From NCBI GenBank assembly GCA_017591395.1, contig WEDG01003397.1, positions 1 to 64,000 on the forward strand: 64,000 nt of DNA, in the 5' to 3' direction. Under the pieces are notes generated by a model, which did no database searches, was not told the DNA's origin, and saw nothing but the letters and a program-made list of their open reading frames with translations. The DNA comes from Schistocephalus solidus (lineage: Eukaryota > Platyhelminthes > Cestoda > Diphyllobothriidea > Diphyllobothriidae). Of this stretch, positions 46,761 to 57,544 are shown piece after piece. Position 1 is the first letter of the stretch. Each line of letters begins with the position of its first letter. Both the position numbers and the translations under genes were made by a program.

Positions 46761-48064
46761 GCCCAGGCAAAGGGGGACTTTATTAGAGTAATTTGTTTGC
46801 ATTTCTTAGTCAATGTAGCGCGTCCGGCTGAGCCTGTTGTTAAACAATCGTCAGTTAGGTCATAGGTACAATTCAGTTAATTCAGTTAAAAGTAAAAGTA
46901 AAAGTAAATTATCAGAGGTGCATTTTAGTTTGCTGTAAAAATACCTCTTCTATAAAAATTTTATAAGCCAATCATGTGATGGCCAGTGGCCGTTCACATG
47001 CTCGTGCGGTTCAAAAGAACGAGCTATCTCTGCTTTATGCTATATATCCAGAGTTTATATTAGAAGTAACGAATTTATCTGATTTGGTACTTTTCTCCCC
47101 CGCTTTTCATTAAATTGGTAGCATTTAGCGGAGGATGAATGCCTCATACCTAATCGTGTGTACCCGCTGCGCTTACGGTTCCTTCTGAACTCGCCCTTAG
47201 AAAAAGGAACCGTTAGTGACAAAGGCTCGTTTCCAAGCGTTCCAGACCCGAAGGCCGCTCTGCTAATAAATTGCAGCAAGCAATATCCCTCGCGGTAGGT
47301 TTTTTTTATAATTTCTGACCAGTTTTCTTGGGCGATTTATTTCACCCTTTTCCCGTCCGTCTCTTGGACCTTTTCTCCCTTCTTCGTTCGAGCTCTGTCC
47401 CTTTTCATTACACAGTTTTCCATAGTCAAGTAAATATAAAATTTAAAATTCCTTGCTTGCAAAGTTTTATTTCGGTGCCATGGTTTCAATATATGGCAAT
47501 CCTTCCTGTGTGAGATCCTTTGTGCTGCACTACTCAAGACGTTTGATTAGACCGTGAAAGTTATTGCAAGCAGTTCTTACAAGTTGCCTATGTGCGGGAA
47601 TCTACCAAACTGTTAAAAGTTAACACATTTCCTATGGTATTTTGTTAGTTCATGGTTTCATGTCCTTTTAGTCTACCCTGAAAGTATGGTTTTTGTGAAA
47701 AGGTCGATGAAGCTTCCTAGACTGAAGCATGCTCAGGGGTTTTCCACTTTTAGAGGGCTTTATACAGAGCCGAGCAGTATTTTGGGATAAAATGGTGATA
47801 ATGAGTCAGTGACTTTATCTTCGGTAACAAGTTAGTATCGAAATTATGGTGACTATATAGAAAATTCGCGGTAAGTATGGTTCCTGGGTATGGCTTTCAT
47901 TTAGTTTGCCGCTTTCACAACCCTACCGAAGAAGTTGCAAATAGGGAGCTCTACCGGGACATCTCTACACCCGACTGAATGCTCCGTAATATTGTTGCAC
48001 TAGAGCCCAGTAGGCTGGGCGGGTAAATTGATCCAAGTGTGATTGAACTCATGGCCCCCGGTAG
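46761..48064. other. Unassigned region with short repeats and a hairpin
   Basis: 46857-46908 has two aattcagtt units and three aaaagt units, possibly a CR1-type tail. A 10-bp perfect hairpin (ACGGTTCCTT/AAGGAACCGT, 19-base loop) lies at 47175-47213. No gene seen. Confidence 0.4.
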
Positions 48065-48140
48065 GGCCTTGTAGCTGTGTTGGATAGTGTTCGTTGGACT
48101 TAAGCCCCTCGCTGGCTTGGTTTCGAATCCCACCGAGGCC
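48065..48140 (+). repeat. tRNA-like head of a SINE-type repeat (or pseudo-tRNA)
   Basis: 76 bases with a full 7-bp acceptor-like pairing (GGCCTTG/CGAGGCC), an A-box-like TAGCTGTGTTGG and a B-box-like GGTTTCGAATCC with one extra T. T-stem and anticodon stem pair poorly, so it is not a working tRNA. The anticodon loop area ACTTAAG would suggest a leucine-type origin. The downstream sequence to about 48.3 kb may be the SINE body. Confidence 0.55.
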
Positions 48141-50023
48141 GCCGAGTTTTTCCCAAGTGGGTCAAACGCATTATGTTTTCGCCGACATTTGCCACTTACT
48201 TGCTGTAGCCGATCTAGTACCACAGAGTACGGAAACGTAGATCTACCCTTCATATCTGCATATCATATCTACCCGGTTATGACGCTTCCTATATACATCC
48301 GAAGATCTTTTGCAGTCTCTCGTGACGGCCGCCCTCAATTGTTGTGTCAGGCTTGTGAGCTGTAGTCCACTTCACATAGACATCTATGTGGCAATACCTC
48401 ATAAATACGGGCAACAACGTAACGTTAACTACCTCATATGGTGTTCACCCACCGAGGCCTTCTTTTGTCGTTTTCACTTATTGTTTTTATATACGTTTAT
48501 TTCGTTGTCAGTGATCCTGGAAATGTTTTTTGACAAAGTCTTCGGTGTTCGGACCTCCGAGATAAGCCAAGAATCTTTTCAGAAATTTTGCTGTAATTTA
48601 CTTTCCAAACTGGCAACGTAATTGTTAGTCGAGGAGTCTTTTTTAATCTGCACACACTCCGCCTTCGAAGTGTCAAGACGGGGTTGGTTAGCAAGTTCAT
48701 TAAAGATTTGCCGACTGTTGGTTGCCTATTGGACCATAGCAACTCTATTGTGCGGAGACGCCGATCTGAGTGTCTATGACTCGTTATTAACTGTGGGAGC
48801 TGCTTCCTTGTGAATGCATTTTCACGTCCAGGTTTTAATAGTAATCTCAAAATGTGTTTGTCTGGCAAGCACCCTGCTTATCCGTCGTAGTCTTGAAAAT
48901 CAATAAATGATACCCTCTGTTACCTTACTTGCGAGATTTGCTGCTACTGGGTAATTTATTTTCATCCAGGTTCAAGTCTTCCAAATACTAAACGATGTGT
49001 AACACGGCATATGGGCAATTCTTTGTCTACGACGGCGCAGAATCGCTTAGCTTCGTCGTCAAAATTACGATATCGACGTTCCTGATCGTATACGTCCATA
49101 CTGATGATTATTAGGTTCTGGGATCTGCAACTATGCATGTAAGAATCGGAGAATTCTATTTACTCACTGAGCGGATTTTGTACTTCTATGTCCGCTTTAT
49201 CCTACAGGGTTCGCAAATTATTCACTGGGTTGGCTGTGTGGTTGTAGGGTTCACAAGCAGTTTCCTCACCGATGACAGAATGGATCGCAACACGCGTCTG
49301 GCTACAAGACCGCTCAGCATACTGTTAACGGGGCTGATAAAAAGAGTAGATTCATTTTTTTATTATTTATCTTAAGACGTAGCGATTATCGCGATAAAAG
49401 CGAGCGTAGCTTGAGAAAGATTGAAATATCAATTGCTTATACCTTTACGATTGACGATTCTGTCGGTTGAAGGAAAATATATTTCGTGAATTTTTGATGA
49501 TGTTTTTCCCAGACCGTCACATATAAGGTAACTGTGCAAGACACGCAAAATTGTTCGAGCTGTTCCCGCTCGAATTGGTTGTCGTCTTTTCAATCTTTCA
49601 TTGGAATCCCTGTACACAGCATCTAATTATATGTGCCACTTAATGCACTAATCATCGAAGTATATGGCCTTTCTTAGATGGACAGGCGTCAGCAATACTA
49701 TTTTGTCCGAAGCAACTGCTTGCCCGGTTTGCAAAGTATGCATGCCTTCTTCATTCAAGTGGTCTCGTCTCTTTGCTGACAGTTATTTTTCGTAAAGGCG
49801 TGCAGAGACCGATTTTTCGGCTGCAATTCCGTTCTTGCACAAAAACCTTTAGACATCTTTTTTCTTATTCACGCAGGCAACCGTATTCTTAGGATGCACA
49901 AGCTGGGTGCTTAATGTAGTCGTCGGTTTTCACGTGACTTATATTTCGTTTATTAGTTGTTTTTTAATGAGTTTGAACACGTTCTTAATTTAATAAAGAT
50001 TCCATCAGTTTTTCGGTTCGTTA
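48141..50023. other. Unassigned region
   Basis: Several short frames on both strands; the longest is minus 48497-48868 (123 codons, Arg/Leu rich). None has a recognised domain. Confidence 0.3.
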
Positions 50024-50094
50024 AGCTACATGAGGCTCGAACCCGCGATCGGTTGGTCAGAAGCCCAACGCGCTAACCATTCAGCCACGGGCTT
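50024..50094 (-). repeat. SINE family S, tRNA-like head (copy 0)
   Basis: The minus strand starts AAGCCCGTGGCTGAATGG (A-box TGGCTGAATGG) and has B-box GGTTCGAGCC. The loop CTTCTGA would give an Arg(UCU)-type anticodon. Pairing is imperfect. It is preceded, on the minus strand, by the 3' body end AAACCGGCAAG of copy 1, a head-to-tail arrangement. Confidence 0.6.
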
Positions 50095-50096
50095 GT

Positions 50097-50391
50097 TGCC
50101 TTGCCGGTTTAGATTGTGAATCCTGACATTCGCCAACGAACGATCGCCGACCGCTAGCGGAATTCACTCATCCCGTTCTGCCTCGGGGCGCACTCTCGAG
50201 CCCCGCCAGCAGTCTCACAGCGGTTGGTATCATAGGCAGAGAACATTGCCGGCCAAGACAATGGATACCATAATTGTCGTTTCTAACTCATTAGCCGTCA
50301 TCAGCCGCATGTGATGCAACATTCAAGATAAAACCTGCGGCCTGTTAATCAGACGTCCAACGCTATAACCGTTGAGCTACGGGCTCTAACT
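50097..50391 (-). repeat. SINE family S, copy 1 (complete unit, about 295 bp)
   Basis: Minus-strand order: tRNA-like head (GCCCGTAGCTCAACGG), a short spacer, a hammerhead-like core (50280-50304), body (TTGTCTTGGCCGGCAATGTT, GGCAGAACGGGATGAGTG) and the end CTAAACCGGCAAG. No protein coding. Polymerase III transcription is inferred from the A-box-like head. Confidence 0.7.
50280..50304 (-). ncRNA. Hammerhead-like core in SINE S copy 1
   Basis: CTGATGA, C, GGCT-AATG-AGTT as stem II (two G-U pairs), A, GAAA: a 25-nt span identical to the two other complete cores in the window. Confidence 0.55.
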
Positions 50392-50487
50392 CATTAGCCG
50401 TCATCAGCCGCATGTGATGCAACATTCAAGATAAAACCTGCGGCCTGTTAATCAGAAGTCCAACACTAACCGTTGAGCTACGAGTCT
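50386..50487 (-). repeat. SINE family S, copy 2 (5' part, tandem duplicate)
   Basis: Repeats 50283-50385 at a period of 103 bases with few differences: head plus CTGATGACGGCTAATGAG, truncated where copy 1's head begins. Confidence 0.75.
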
Positions 50488-50690
50488 TACCGGTTTCGAT
50501 CGGAAATATTGGTATTGGCTGATGGGTGCTCAACTATCGGTTACGGGACTCACTCGTCCCGTTCTGCCGTAGGGCTCACTCTATCACCACCAGCAGTCGC
50601 TTTATCAGCTAGTACGACAGGCAAAAGCACATTGCCGACAAAAACCAGGGAGGCTGGAATGACCATTCCTGGTAAGCAAGAATCCGATCG
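50488..50690 (-). repeat. SINE family S, copy 3 (3' body only)
   Basis: Shares cactcgtcccgttctgcc, acattgccgacaaaaacc and gggaggctggaatgaccat (plus-strand reading) with the other copies. The head and hammerhead-like core are missing. Confidence 0.65.
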
Positions 50691-51086
50691 CCTCGAGCGT
50701 CTACGTCCACCATGTGTCCCATAGAGTGGATGCAGCACCGGTGATTTTATTGTTAGTTAGTTCATAATAAGGCAGACTTGCGTAGCATCTATCACATTCC
50801 CTCACCCACCGAATTTCGATGGCTAAACAACGCCAAGTAGACCGCAGGTGAGCCTGGATGCGGTGACTGCCAAAGCTGTACAAACCGCCTGCGCTTACCA
50901 CACACAACCTCGTCATCGCGCAATGTACCAGGTTTTGTCCAAACGATGGGCTCGGATCTCACGTTCGTCAGATTGCCATAGAGACCATAGAGCTTTGGTG
51001 GAATCTTCAGCTAGAATATTAGTGCATATCTCCTCATCCCCTAACATACTTCTTAAGACTACCTGTCTCCGTTTTTGCACCTTTAG
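50691..51086. other. Unassigned interval upstream of RWD exons
   Basis: No recognised exon. The N-terminal half of the RWD domain, expected upstream, could not be placed. Confidence 0.3.
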
Positions 51087-51406
51087 GTCTCCCAAACTAG
51101 AATTGGAAAACACCAGTGATTTGACAGCTTCTCAGCGTCAGGAACTGTTGGCACAACTTTGTCTGGTCGCAGAAGAGCACATTTCCAGTGTATGCAGCCA
51201 TCGTTTTCGCGTCACTCTGTTAACGTTCTCTGGACGTTCCTTTGTTTGATGCATTTCCCTTGTTCCTATTTTTTCAGCCTTCGATCGTTGCTATTGTTGA
51301 GGCAGGTCGGGAGTTCCTCGCGTCCGTTCAAGAGGAGGCACGGGCTAGACAGATTGCTGAACGGGAATCGGCTGAAGCCCAGCGTAAAAAGGCGCATACT
51401 GACGAG
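51087..51406 (+). CDS. RWD-domain protein, two internal exons (partial)
   Basis: Exon a (51087-51189; acceptor tttgcacctttag, donor gtatgc) and exon b (51278-51406; acceptor tattttttcag, donor gtcagt) are separated by an 88-base intron and join in frame. Together they encode about 77 residues: SPKLELENTSDLTASQRQEL, LAQLCLVAEEHISS, PSIVAIVEAGREFLASVQEE, then a charged coiled coil (ARQIAERESAEAQRKKAHTD). The pattern P-x-L-x-L-x-N then L...L..LA.E....P.I..IVE..REFL is the C-terminal half of an RWD domain. The trailing charged helix resembles the segment after the RWD of GCN2-type eIF2alpha kinases, though other RWD proteins (RWDD1/GIR2, IMPACT) remain possible. Flanking exons were not found. The locus could also be a gene fragment. 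Confidence 0.55.
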
Positions 51407-54110
51407 GTCAGTTTTTGCAAAGAAACTATCGTCTTTGAAACCGACCCTTAAGCCCAAAGTGTAGAATATTTTGAGCTCATACTGAGAGTTAGAGACAATG
51501 CACATAAGCCTGCTCCAGACGAGTGCTTTAAGGTTGTCTTCATTTCTGTCTCGTGTGATTATACAGCAGTGAAGATGTTGAAAGAGAATTCAAACGCACG
51601 CTCTCATAGCATCCGTGAGATACAATGCGTCGATTTAGTTTCGAATGAGGCGATCCGTACCTGCTGTGACAACATCGCGAGGACCTCTCAATTCATTCAA
51701 GATAGACGACTGAGTGGGGTGTAGGACACTTACTTAATTGCCCACCTAATGATTTTAGTGTTGCGTTCGCCGATCTGCTGCCGTCGCACACTTGGAGGCA
51801 TCCAAAAGGTCAACTTGAAACCTTGTTTGACAGTTAGAAATGGCTCGTAGACATTCTCTATTCGGCCCTCATCACTGAAGGCTAGAACGGGTCAAGCTGT
51901 CGAGGTTCGATGCTGCCAATAATCACACACGCAAGGGTATAATTTGCGACATCATGGTGGCTGGCTAGGTTAGACATGGTCGCAGCAGCACAAGTACCTA
52001 ACATCGAGGTTGTTCACTGTGTGGTGGACTTGCAGCACGTCTCAATCATCGCATTTACAAAATCTCATTGATGGAACCGCCGAATTAAAGACAACGACAA
52101 GGACCGAAAAGGAGTTTTTGGTGACGTATTCTAGCAGCTTATATGAAGCTAAAGGGAACATATAAGCATATTCAAGGTCGGACTGAAAATCGACCAGTCA
52201 GATAGTGCCCTTGAGAAGCTAGCGTGTCGAGTGTAATTTCGGCTCATTCAACGCAAACTTCCAATCATATGGGGGGCTGGCGCCAAATCAGCACGTGTAC
52301 CGCATGTGGACGAAGCGTTAGGGTTACTGGGCTCAAAGCGTGTCACTTTTGAGGCGTCTCCATGCTCGTCCATCTGCGACCAGTTCTTCGGCTGTAGCTA
52401 TGGACGTCCCATTCTGTGGATCCGAGCATACTAACGGGGACAGTAGTATTAGCCCTCTCTCGAAACCATTCCGCTGGCAGTGTGGTTTCTATTTCGGGAT
52501 AACAGTCGTAAGGTCCCTCGTCTTGCAGTCCTAGGAAGTTTCCAAGCCACTTGATTTACCGTGTATTTGGCACCAGTGAACTCTCAGGTCAGCGTGTTTA
52601 AAATAGGCTAGGACGATAGCGCTCCACTGGAACTGGGTGTACTTTTCGCGTGATTTGCGTGGAATGCGTAGGATAATGTACTCTTAGTGATGTCTCGGCA
52701 CTTCATCACTGCCAGTGCACTCGGACTCCAGAAGTCGTTCATGATTCAGCGAAAATGCCAAGTGCATCCGGGACACTGTCTTCAGTTTGCAGTTGACAGT
52801 AAATGGGTGTGCCTGGCATGTTGCTGCAGCCTCACTTTCAGTGATCAACACTTGTAAAGTTAGCTATTGATGATTTACAAGAGAGGCTGAACATGAAGAC
52901 TTTTCAGAGTTTTACTATTTCGAACAATACAATCGTCAGCAAGCAACTTACACTGTGGAAAATTAAGGATTCCGAACGACATAGTGTGTGTCTTAAGAAA
53001 AAAGGACTATTATATCTTGCGGTTGTCAGGAGTTCGTCTGGAAGCAGTTACTTTGCGGTCGAGCCAGACAAGACTCGTCTGGCCACCGATGTGCTCCCGG
53101 GCGGCCTTCAACAAAGAAAGACAACCTACGACATAAGCGCGTTTTTCCTGCTCCGACGAGTCAGTAGTCGCGGATTAAGCAGCTCGGCTAGTCCGCCTGG
53201 TAGACTGGTTAACCAGCGAAAGGTCACAAGCCAATAGGTGTACAAACAACGAAAAGACAAATGAAGTCTGCCGTCGCCGCCGCCCTGCCAGGGAGGTCAC
53301 TGCCACCGCTGCCCCAAAAAATGGAGTTCGCTAAACATGCAAAGTTGCAGGGCAACGATCTCACATGCTGCAAGGGCTAATAAGTTATAAATGTCCATGC
53401 CGGTCTCCCTTGTCTTTGCCGGAACTCGCTTTTGCATATATTTCTAGTCGCTATGCAGCAGCCTTCTAGGGCCTGAAATTTTAGCCCCAAGGCACAACGG
53501 GCTGAGATTGCCACAATGGCCCAGGTAGAAATGAACCATTAAAACCGCAAGTCTCATTAGAACAAAATCGTGAAAAGTCCTTGCGCAAATTATCGTATTT
53601 CTGACCTTCGAAACGTTCGTCTCACATTCTCCGTATTCTTCTCTGATTAACTCGTGGTAGTGACAAAAAGTTCACGATCTCCTGTCTCTGATTATTTCTA
53701 TCTTGTCCTGCACGTTTTAATTAAAAGTCTGATCCAGAAGTTTGACCAATTCTCCTAATCATTACTGTGTGTATGTAAGAGTTTACTGGTGTCTAGTTAG
53801 ACGTTACGCCATGAAGTTTGTAGTAGGTCGCATCATTTCGCCTGCCTATCTGGTACTCACCTCTCATCTGTGGCTCCCCAAATCTAAGCTATGCCTAACG
53901 CTTACACCTTGGTAACCGCTGACCGGAATGAGGGCTTAGTTTAGTTCAGTTTACTTCCAGTCCCAGGTGATATGTCGAAGAAGGAAGAGGCGTTCACCGG
54001 GAGAGTTTATTATGTATCTCACCTTTCGGGTAGTAGTTTCGTCTACCCAGTGCGACACGCCTGTAGTTAAGATTTAGCGCAAAGTTAGCGCAACGTATAA
54101 GTAAAAGAAG
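51407..54110. other. Unassigned region, possibly intronic
   Basis: If the RWD gene is real this could be its downstream intron. Short frames only (for example 52893-53237), none with a recognised domain. Confidence 0.3.
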
Positions 54111-54114
54111 CTTG

Positions 54115-54185
54115 TTCGCTCGACGGAATCATGGCTTTATTCGTCGGAGCTTTCGAACTCTTACTGGAGTCCATTGTCAGAGATA
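54115..54185 (-). ncRNA. Hammerhead-like motif, degenerate, with AATAAAGCC flank
   Basis: The minus strand reads CTGACAA...GAAAGCTC over 34 nt (54147-54180) with a downstream GACGAATAAAGCC, matching the flank of the copy at 55.1 kb. Core boxes are mutated. Confidence 0.45.
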
Positions 54186-55084
54186 AAAGCGGCAAAAAAC
54201 CAAACAAAAGTTATAGGGGGCAGGGACCCATCAGACACCAGTGACGCCAGTCTGGAGGTGACTGCGCAGGGCTCGGTATGCTGGCGCAACCTGATTGATG
54301 CCTGTCTTTACCGGTTACCTGTGGCGCACCCCGGCGTGGAGGCACAAGCCAACCCTCACAACAAAATTGACAACAACTGCTAGTATGTTTACTACGCGGA
54401 CTTCCGTAGTCTGCCTGTATTAGACAAGAGCAAATTCATGTCTCATTAAATGTTAACATAAATTCTGAAAAGTGTTTTGGCTTTGAAAAGATTACCTAAG
54501 TAGGTTTGTTGTATAGCATTACAGCATTATCCCAAGATAGTTTGTTAATGGCAGGATGTCGGCTTTGAAACAAGCATCTTTCTGACTGCCTGCATAAACT
54601 GCACTACAATGACTACAATACTTAAGTATCGTCATAAAATTTGACAATGGATTCGAACAATGTTGTGTACTTTATAAGCAGCAACATTTATAAACGCACA
54701 GATACGATACCTTGCGCATGGACCTTTCACGATTTAAATTTTGAAACTATATAACGGAATGCTACCCTTTGCTCAGGTATCCAATTTGAAGAAGTGCTTT
54801 TCTACCAAATAAGCCTAGTAGAGAATATTTCGGTCAATGTTTTCTATTACAGTTATGTGAATGTATAAGAGCACCAAAAATCAAGGCGAAAAATGAACAC
54901 TACTTAAGTAGTGATCCTTTTACAGAGTGTAATTTTCGCAATTGGTCGGAAAGAAGCTAATTTAAAGACCAGTACCGTGACGTAAATGATATATCTAGGG
55001 GTTAAAATGTACGATACTTAATATTGCAACTTTACTCAAGTAATAAAAGGGAAGAGGCGAGTTCCAGGAAGTAGTCACGAAGGC
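54186..55084. other. Interval between two minus-strand hammerhead-like repeats
   Basis: AT-rich, no frame recognised. It is flanked by same-orientation motifs 972 bases apart. Confidence 0.3.
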
Positions 55085-55155
55085 GACACAATCACTGGAA
55101 TAAGGGCTTTATTAGCCTGACGTTTTGAATTCTCACTCGAAACCATCATCAGATA
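55085..55155 (-). ncRNA. Hammerhead-like motif, left arm of an inverted pair
   Basis: The minus strand reads CTGATGA, a GGTTTC/GAATTC hairpin around GAGTGA, then AAAACGTC (55119-55152). One core change (GAAA to AAAA). It is followed by AGGCTAATAAAGCCC, itself a small hairpin (GGCT/AGCC). Confidence 0.6.
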
Positions 55156-55159
55156 CAGA

Positions 55160-55240
55160 CTCAGATAACTCTGATGATGGATTCAAGTGAGAATCCGAAT
55201 CGGAAGGCGAATAAGGCTCTTGTTCCAGTGATCCTGTCTC
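55160..55240 (+). ncRNA. Hammerhead-like motif, right arm of an inverted pair
   Basis: CTGATGA at 55171 with a perfect 6-bp stem II GGATTC/GAATCC around AAGTGA. The GAAACGTC box is decayed to GAATCGGA. The flank gcgaataaggctcttgttcc matches the complement of the left arm. Confidence 0.6.
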
Positions 55241-55793
55241 CTTCGCGCCTACCTAAGTACTTCTTCCGAATAGGTTGACATTTCATGCTATAAAATCTTC
55301 TGTACTTGCATTTTGAGCAGAGCTTCTCAATATTTCTCTAAATTACCCGTTTTTTTTCTAATAGAAATATCTTCCGACAAACCAAATAATTAATTTCTTA
55401 TTTGGAAGTATTCCTCCCATTGCCCCTTCGTAAAGATCCAGAGCGAGGCCAACTTAAAACAAGCCTGCCATCGTGTAGGAAAACTCAGGCTCCACCGTTG
55501 TCATTATTGCAGCTACACCTCAGCAATGGTTTTTGGCTTAGAGACCTATTTTGTGAACTCTTTCGGTGTTCCGCTAGTTTCGATCATGCATGCGCGCTGT
55601 GTCGAGCCATGTCATGCTTTCTATTTACTCAAGACGACCTGCCTATTTCACCTTGCTGTCTTCCGCTAACCCCAGCCTCACTATCCTTTGTCCCTTTTTA
55701 GATCGCCGAAGTCTACGCTGCCCTGGAGTGGAGGCTAGCGGTGGCTCAGGTGAACTTTACACCTTATTTGTCGACGGTGTTGTCGTCGGGTTG

Positions 55794-55794
<1 letters not shown>
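55241..55794. other. Unassigned, with one possible small exon
   Basis: A pyrimidine-rich ccctttttag acceptor, 48 open bases (IAEVYAALEWRLAVAQ, 55702-55749) and a gtgaac donor could be a small exon. There is no independent support. Confidence 0.25.
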
Positions 55795-55796
<2 letters not shown>

Positions 55797-55840
<44 letters not shown>

Positions 55841-55878
55841 CGCTCGCTCGCTCTCTCTCTCTCTCACTCTCTCTCTCT
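55797..55878. repeat. (CT)n microsatellite
   Basis: About 80 bases of CT dinucleotide repeat interrupted by four GCTC units. Apparent Ser/Leu or Arg/Glu frames across it are artefacts. Confidence 0.95.
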
Positions 55879-55934
55879 GCCCATGTGCCTTGCCCATTTG
55901 CGTATCACCAGGCTTGTGTGTATGGGTGTACTGA

Positions 55935-56400
55935 GCGAACGGCCCCTCTAAACAGGCCACATGGTAGATGTGCTGGACTAAAACATGTGGCCAGATCAGG
56001 ATATGGCAGGCCTTACTCGGAATGCGCTTCCATAACAAATGCCAAACATGGGTTGGGGGAGGCGTGGTTGCACGCATAGGCGCAGGCTCACTTCACTGCA
56101 GCTACTCTTGCCATTTATGGCACTCCTTCTCTGATTCCGGCGTGACGGCATGGCCAGGAGCGTCTCTGGCCGCGCCAACCACCTGCGCCCGACCCCGCAT
56201 TTGGTCTTCTTCACCTTGAATTGACACCGAACACAAACAAATGCAGGAAGAGAAAGAGAAAGAAAGAGTGCGGTAACTGCAACGCAAGTATACTATCACT
56301 GAAAACAAATCCACGGGCAATTCACCGTCATGCTGTGGTGCATATGCAGGAAATCTTCGGACTATGACGGTCAAACTGAGTGGCGTATTCGGTCCTTGGG
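55935..56400 (+). repeat. Interspersed repeat R-B, copy 2
   Basis: gccacatggtagatgtgctg, ataacaaatgccaaacatgg, tatggcactccttctctgat, cgcgccaaccacctgcgccc and agagtgcggtaactgcaacg correspond to the copy at 59.2 kb in the same order. Confidence 0.75.
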
Positions 56401-56439
56401 AACACCCTCCCCGCCTTTTTGAAATCGTATCAAGGTAAG

Positions 56440-56525
56440 TCAGGGAGGGCGGTAGGTGCTGCGCAAGTCTGCTAACACAATAAACTGACTGGAGCGAAAG
56501 TCACCGTCCTGCACCTACCACGCCG
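56440..56525 (+). repeat. Interspersed repeat R-B, partial copy
   Basis: gggcggtaggtgctgcgcaa then gtctgctaacac and gcgaaagtcaccgtcctgca resemble the 3' part of R-B. Confidence 0.5.
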
Positions 56526-57544
56526 TAGGGTACACGTGTACGTCGTCGTTGCAGGATTACCTCCCGCCGATCACTTTTTACTAGAAGCCAGTATTCTTGT
56601 CTGCTGCGTTGAAGACTGTCTTCTAGCCTTGAATCGTTATAATTACTGCGTCAAGGACCCTGACCCCCTGAACTGTAGGTTTTTGTGTGTGTCTAGACCC
56701 CGACACTCAGTTCCACTCACCCTGATCCGTACTTGAAATGCACTTCGCAGGCGTAGTACTCATAAACGGACACTACCATTTTTCAAGTTTTCGTTGGACC
56801 CCGCCGGTTCGACCCCTTCATATATCTGACTTAAGGATATCAGAGCCCTAACTCGAAAAGCCATTACTCTCAGCGGTTAACTAGTTGTAAGGTCACTTTA
56901 ACCCATCTGGTTTCACTTGGCGAAATGACTGATAGTAATGAGTAAAAGCGGTACTAGGTACGTCCTCTCCAGTATCCATATCGCCCGTTTTATACTTTTA
57001 AGTGACCACGGCATATCGTAACGGCGCGATATACATAAATGAGTATCAACCCAGCATAGCTTATTTTTTTCGATGTATTTTCCTTCGCAAACTTCATCAT
57101 CACTAGAAACACTACGAAAGCCATAACCACCATCATCGTCATGATCAAAGCCCGCATTTATGTCATTTTCGAAGTCTTTGGTACAATGTATTAACGTCTA
57201 ATAATGTAGGTTAGCAAGAATCCCAGGTTGAGACAGCTACAATTCTAGAGAGGTTGCACTTTAAGCGCTTTGTCGCGCTTGTCCGATCGCAGTTTCACCT
57301 TCTTGCTGTTGTCAAGTTTGTTTACTGCTGACGCACCTCCTACCACCACTGGAAATTGCGGCCGCACACAGACCGAAGACAACCGTCCGGTGTGAACTGA
57401 CGCTGCCGATAGATACGCTGTCATGGCAAGAAACGTCTGGAATCACCAACATGATCTGATGCTGTTGCAGATAAAGAAATTGCATTAGAGGCGCAGGATC
57501 ATTGTCCTCGCATCGCCGAACGCATCATCTGCGATGATTTTAAA
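56526..57544. other. Unassigned region
   Basis: No recognised gene or repeat. Confidence 0.3.

Noticed and set aside
48065..48140. A functional tRNA-Leu gene
   Set aside because: The acceptor pairs perfectly, but the T arm has an extra base and mismatches and the anticodon stem fails; a SINE head or pseudo-tRNA is likelier.
55590..56079. Frames of Ser/Leu and Arg/Glu repeats
   Set aside because: They are translations of the CT microsatellite.
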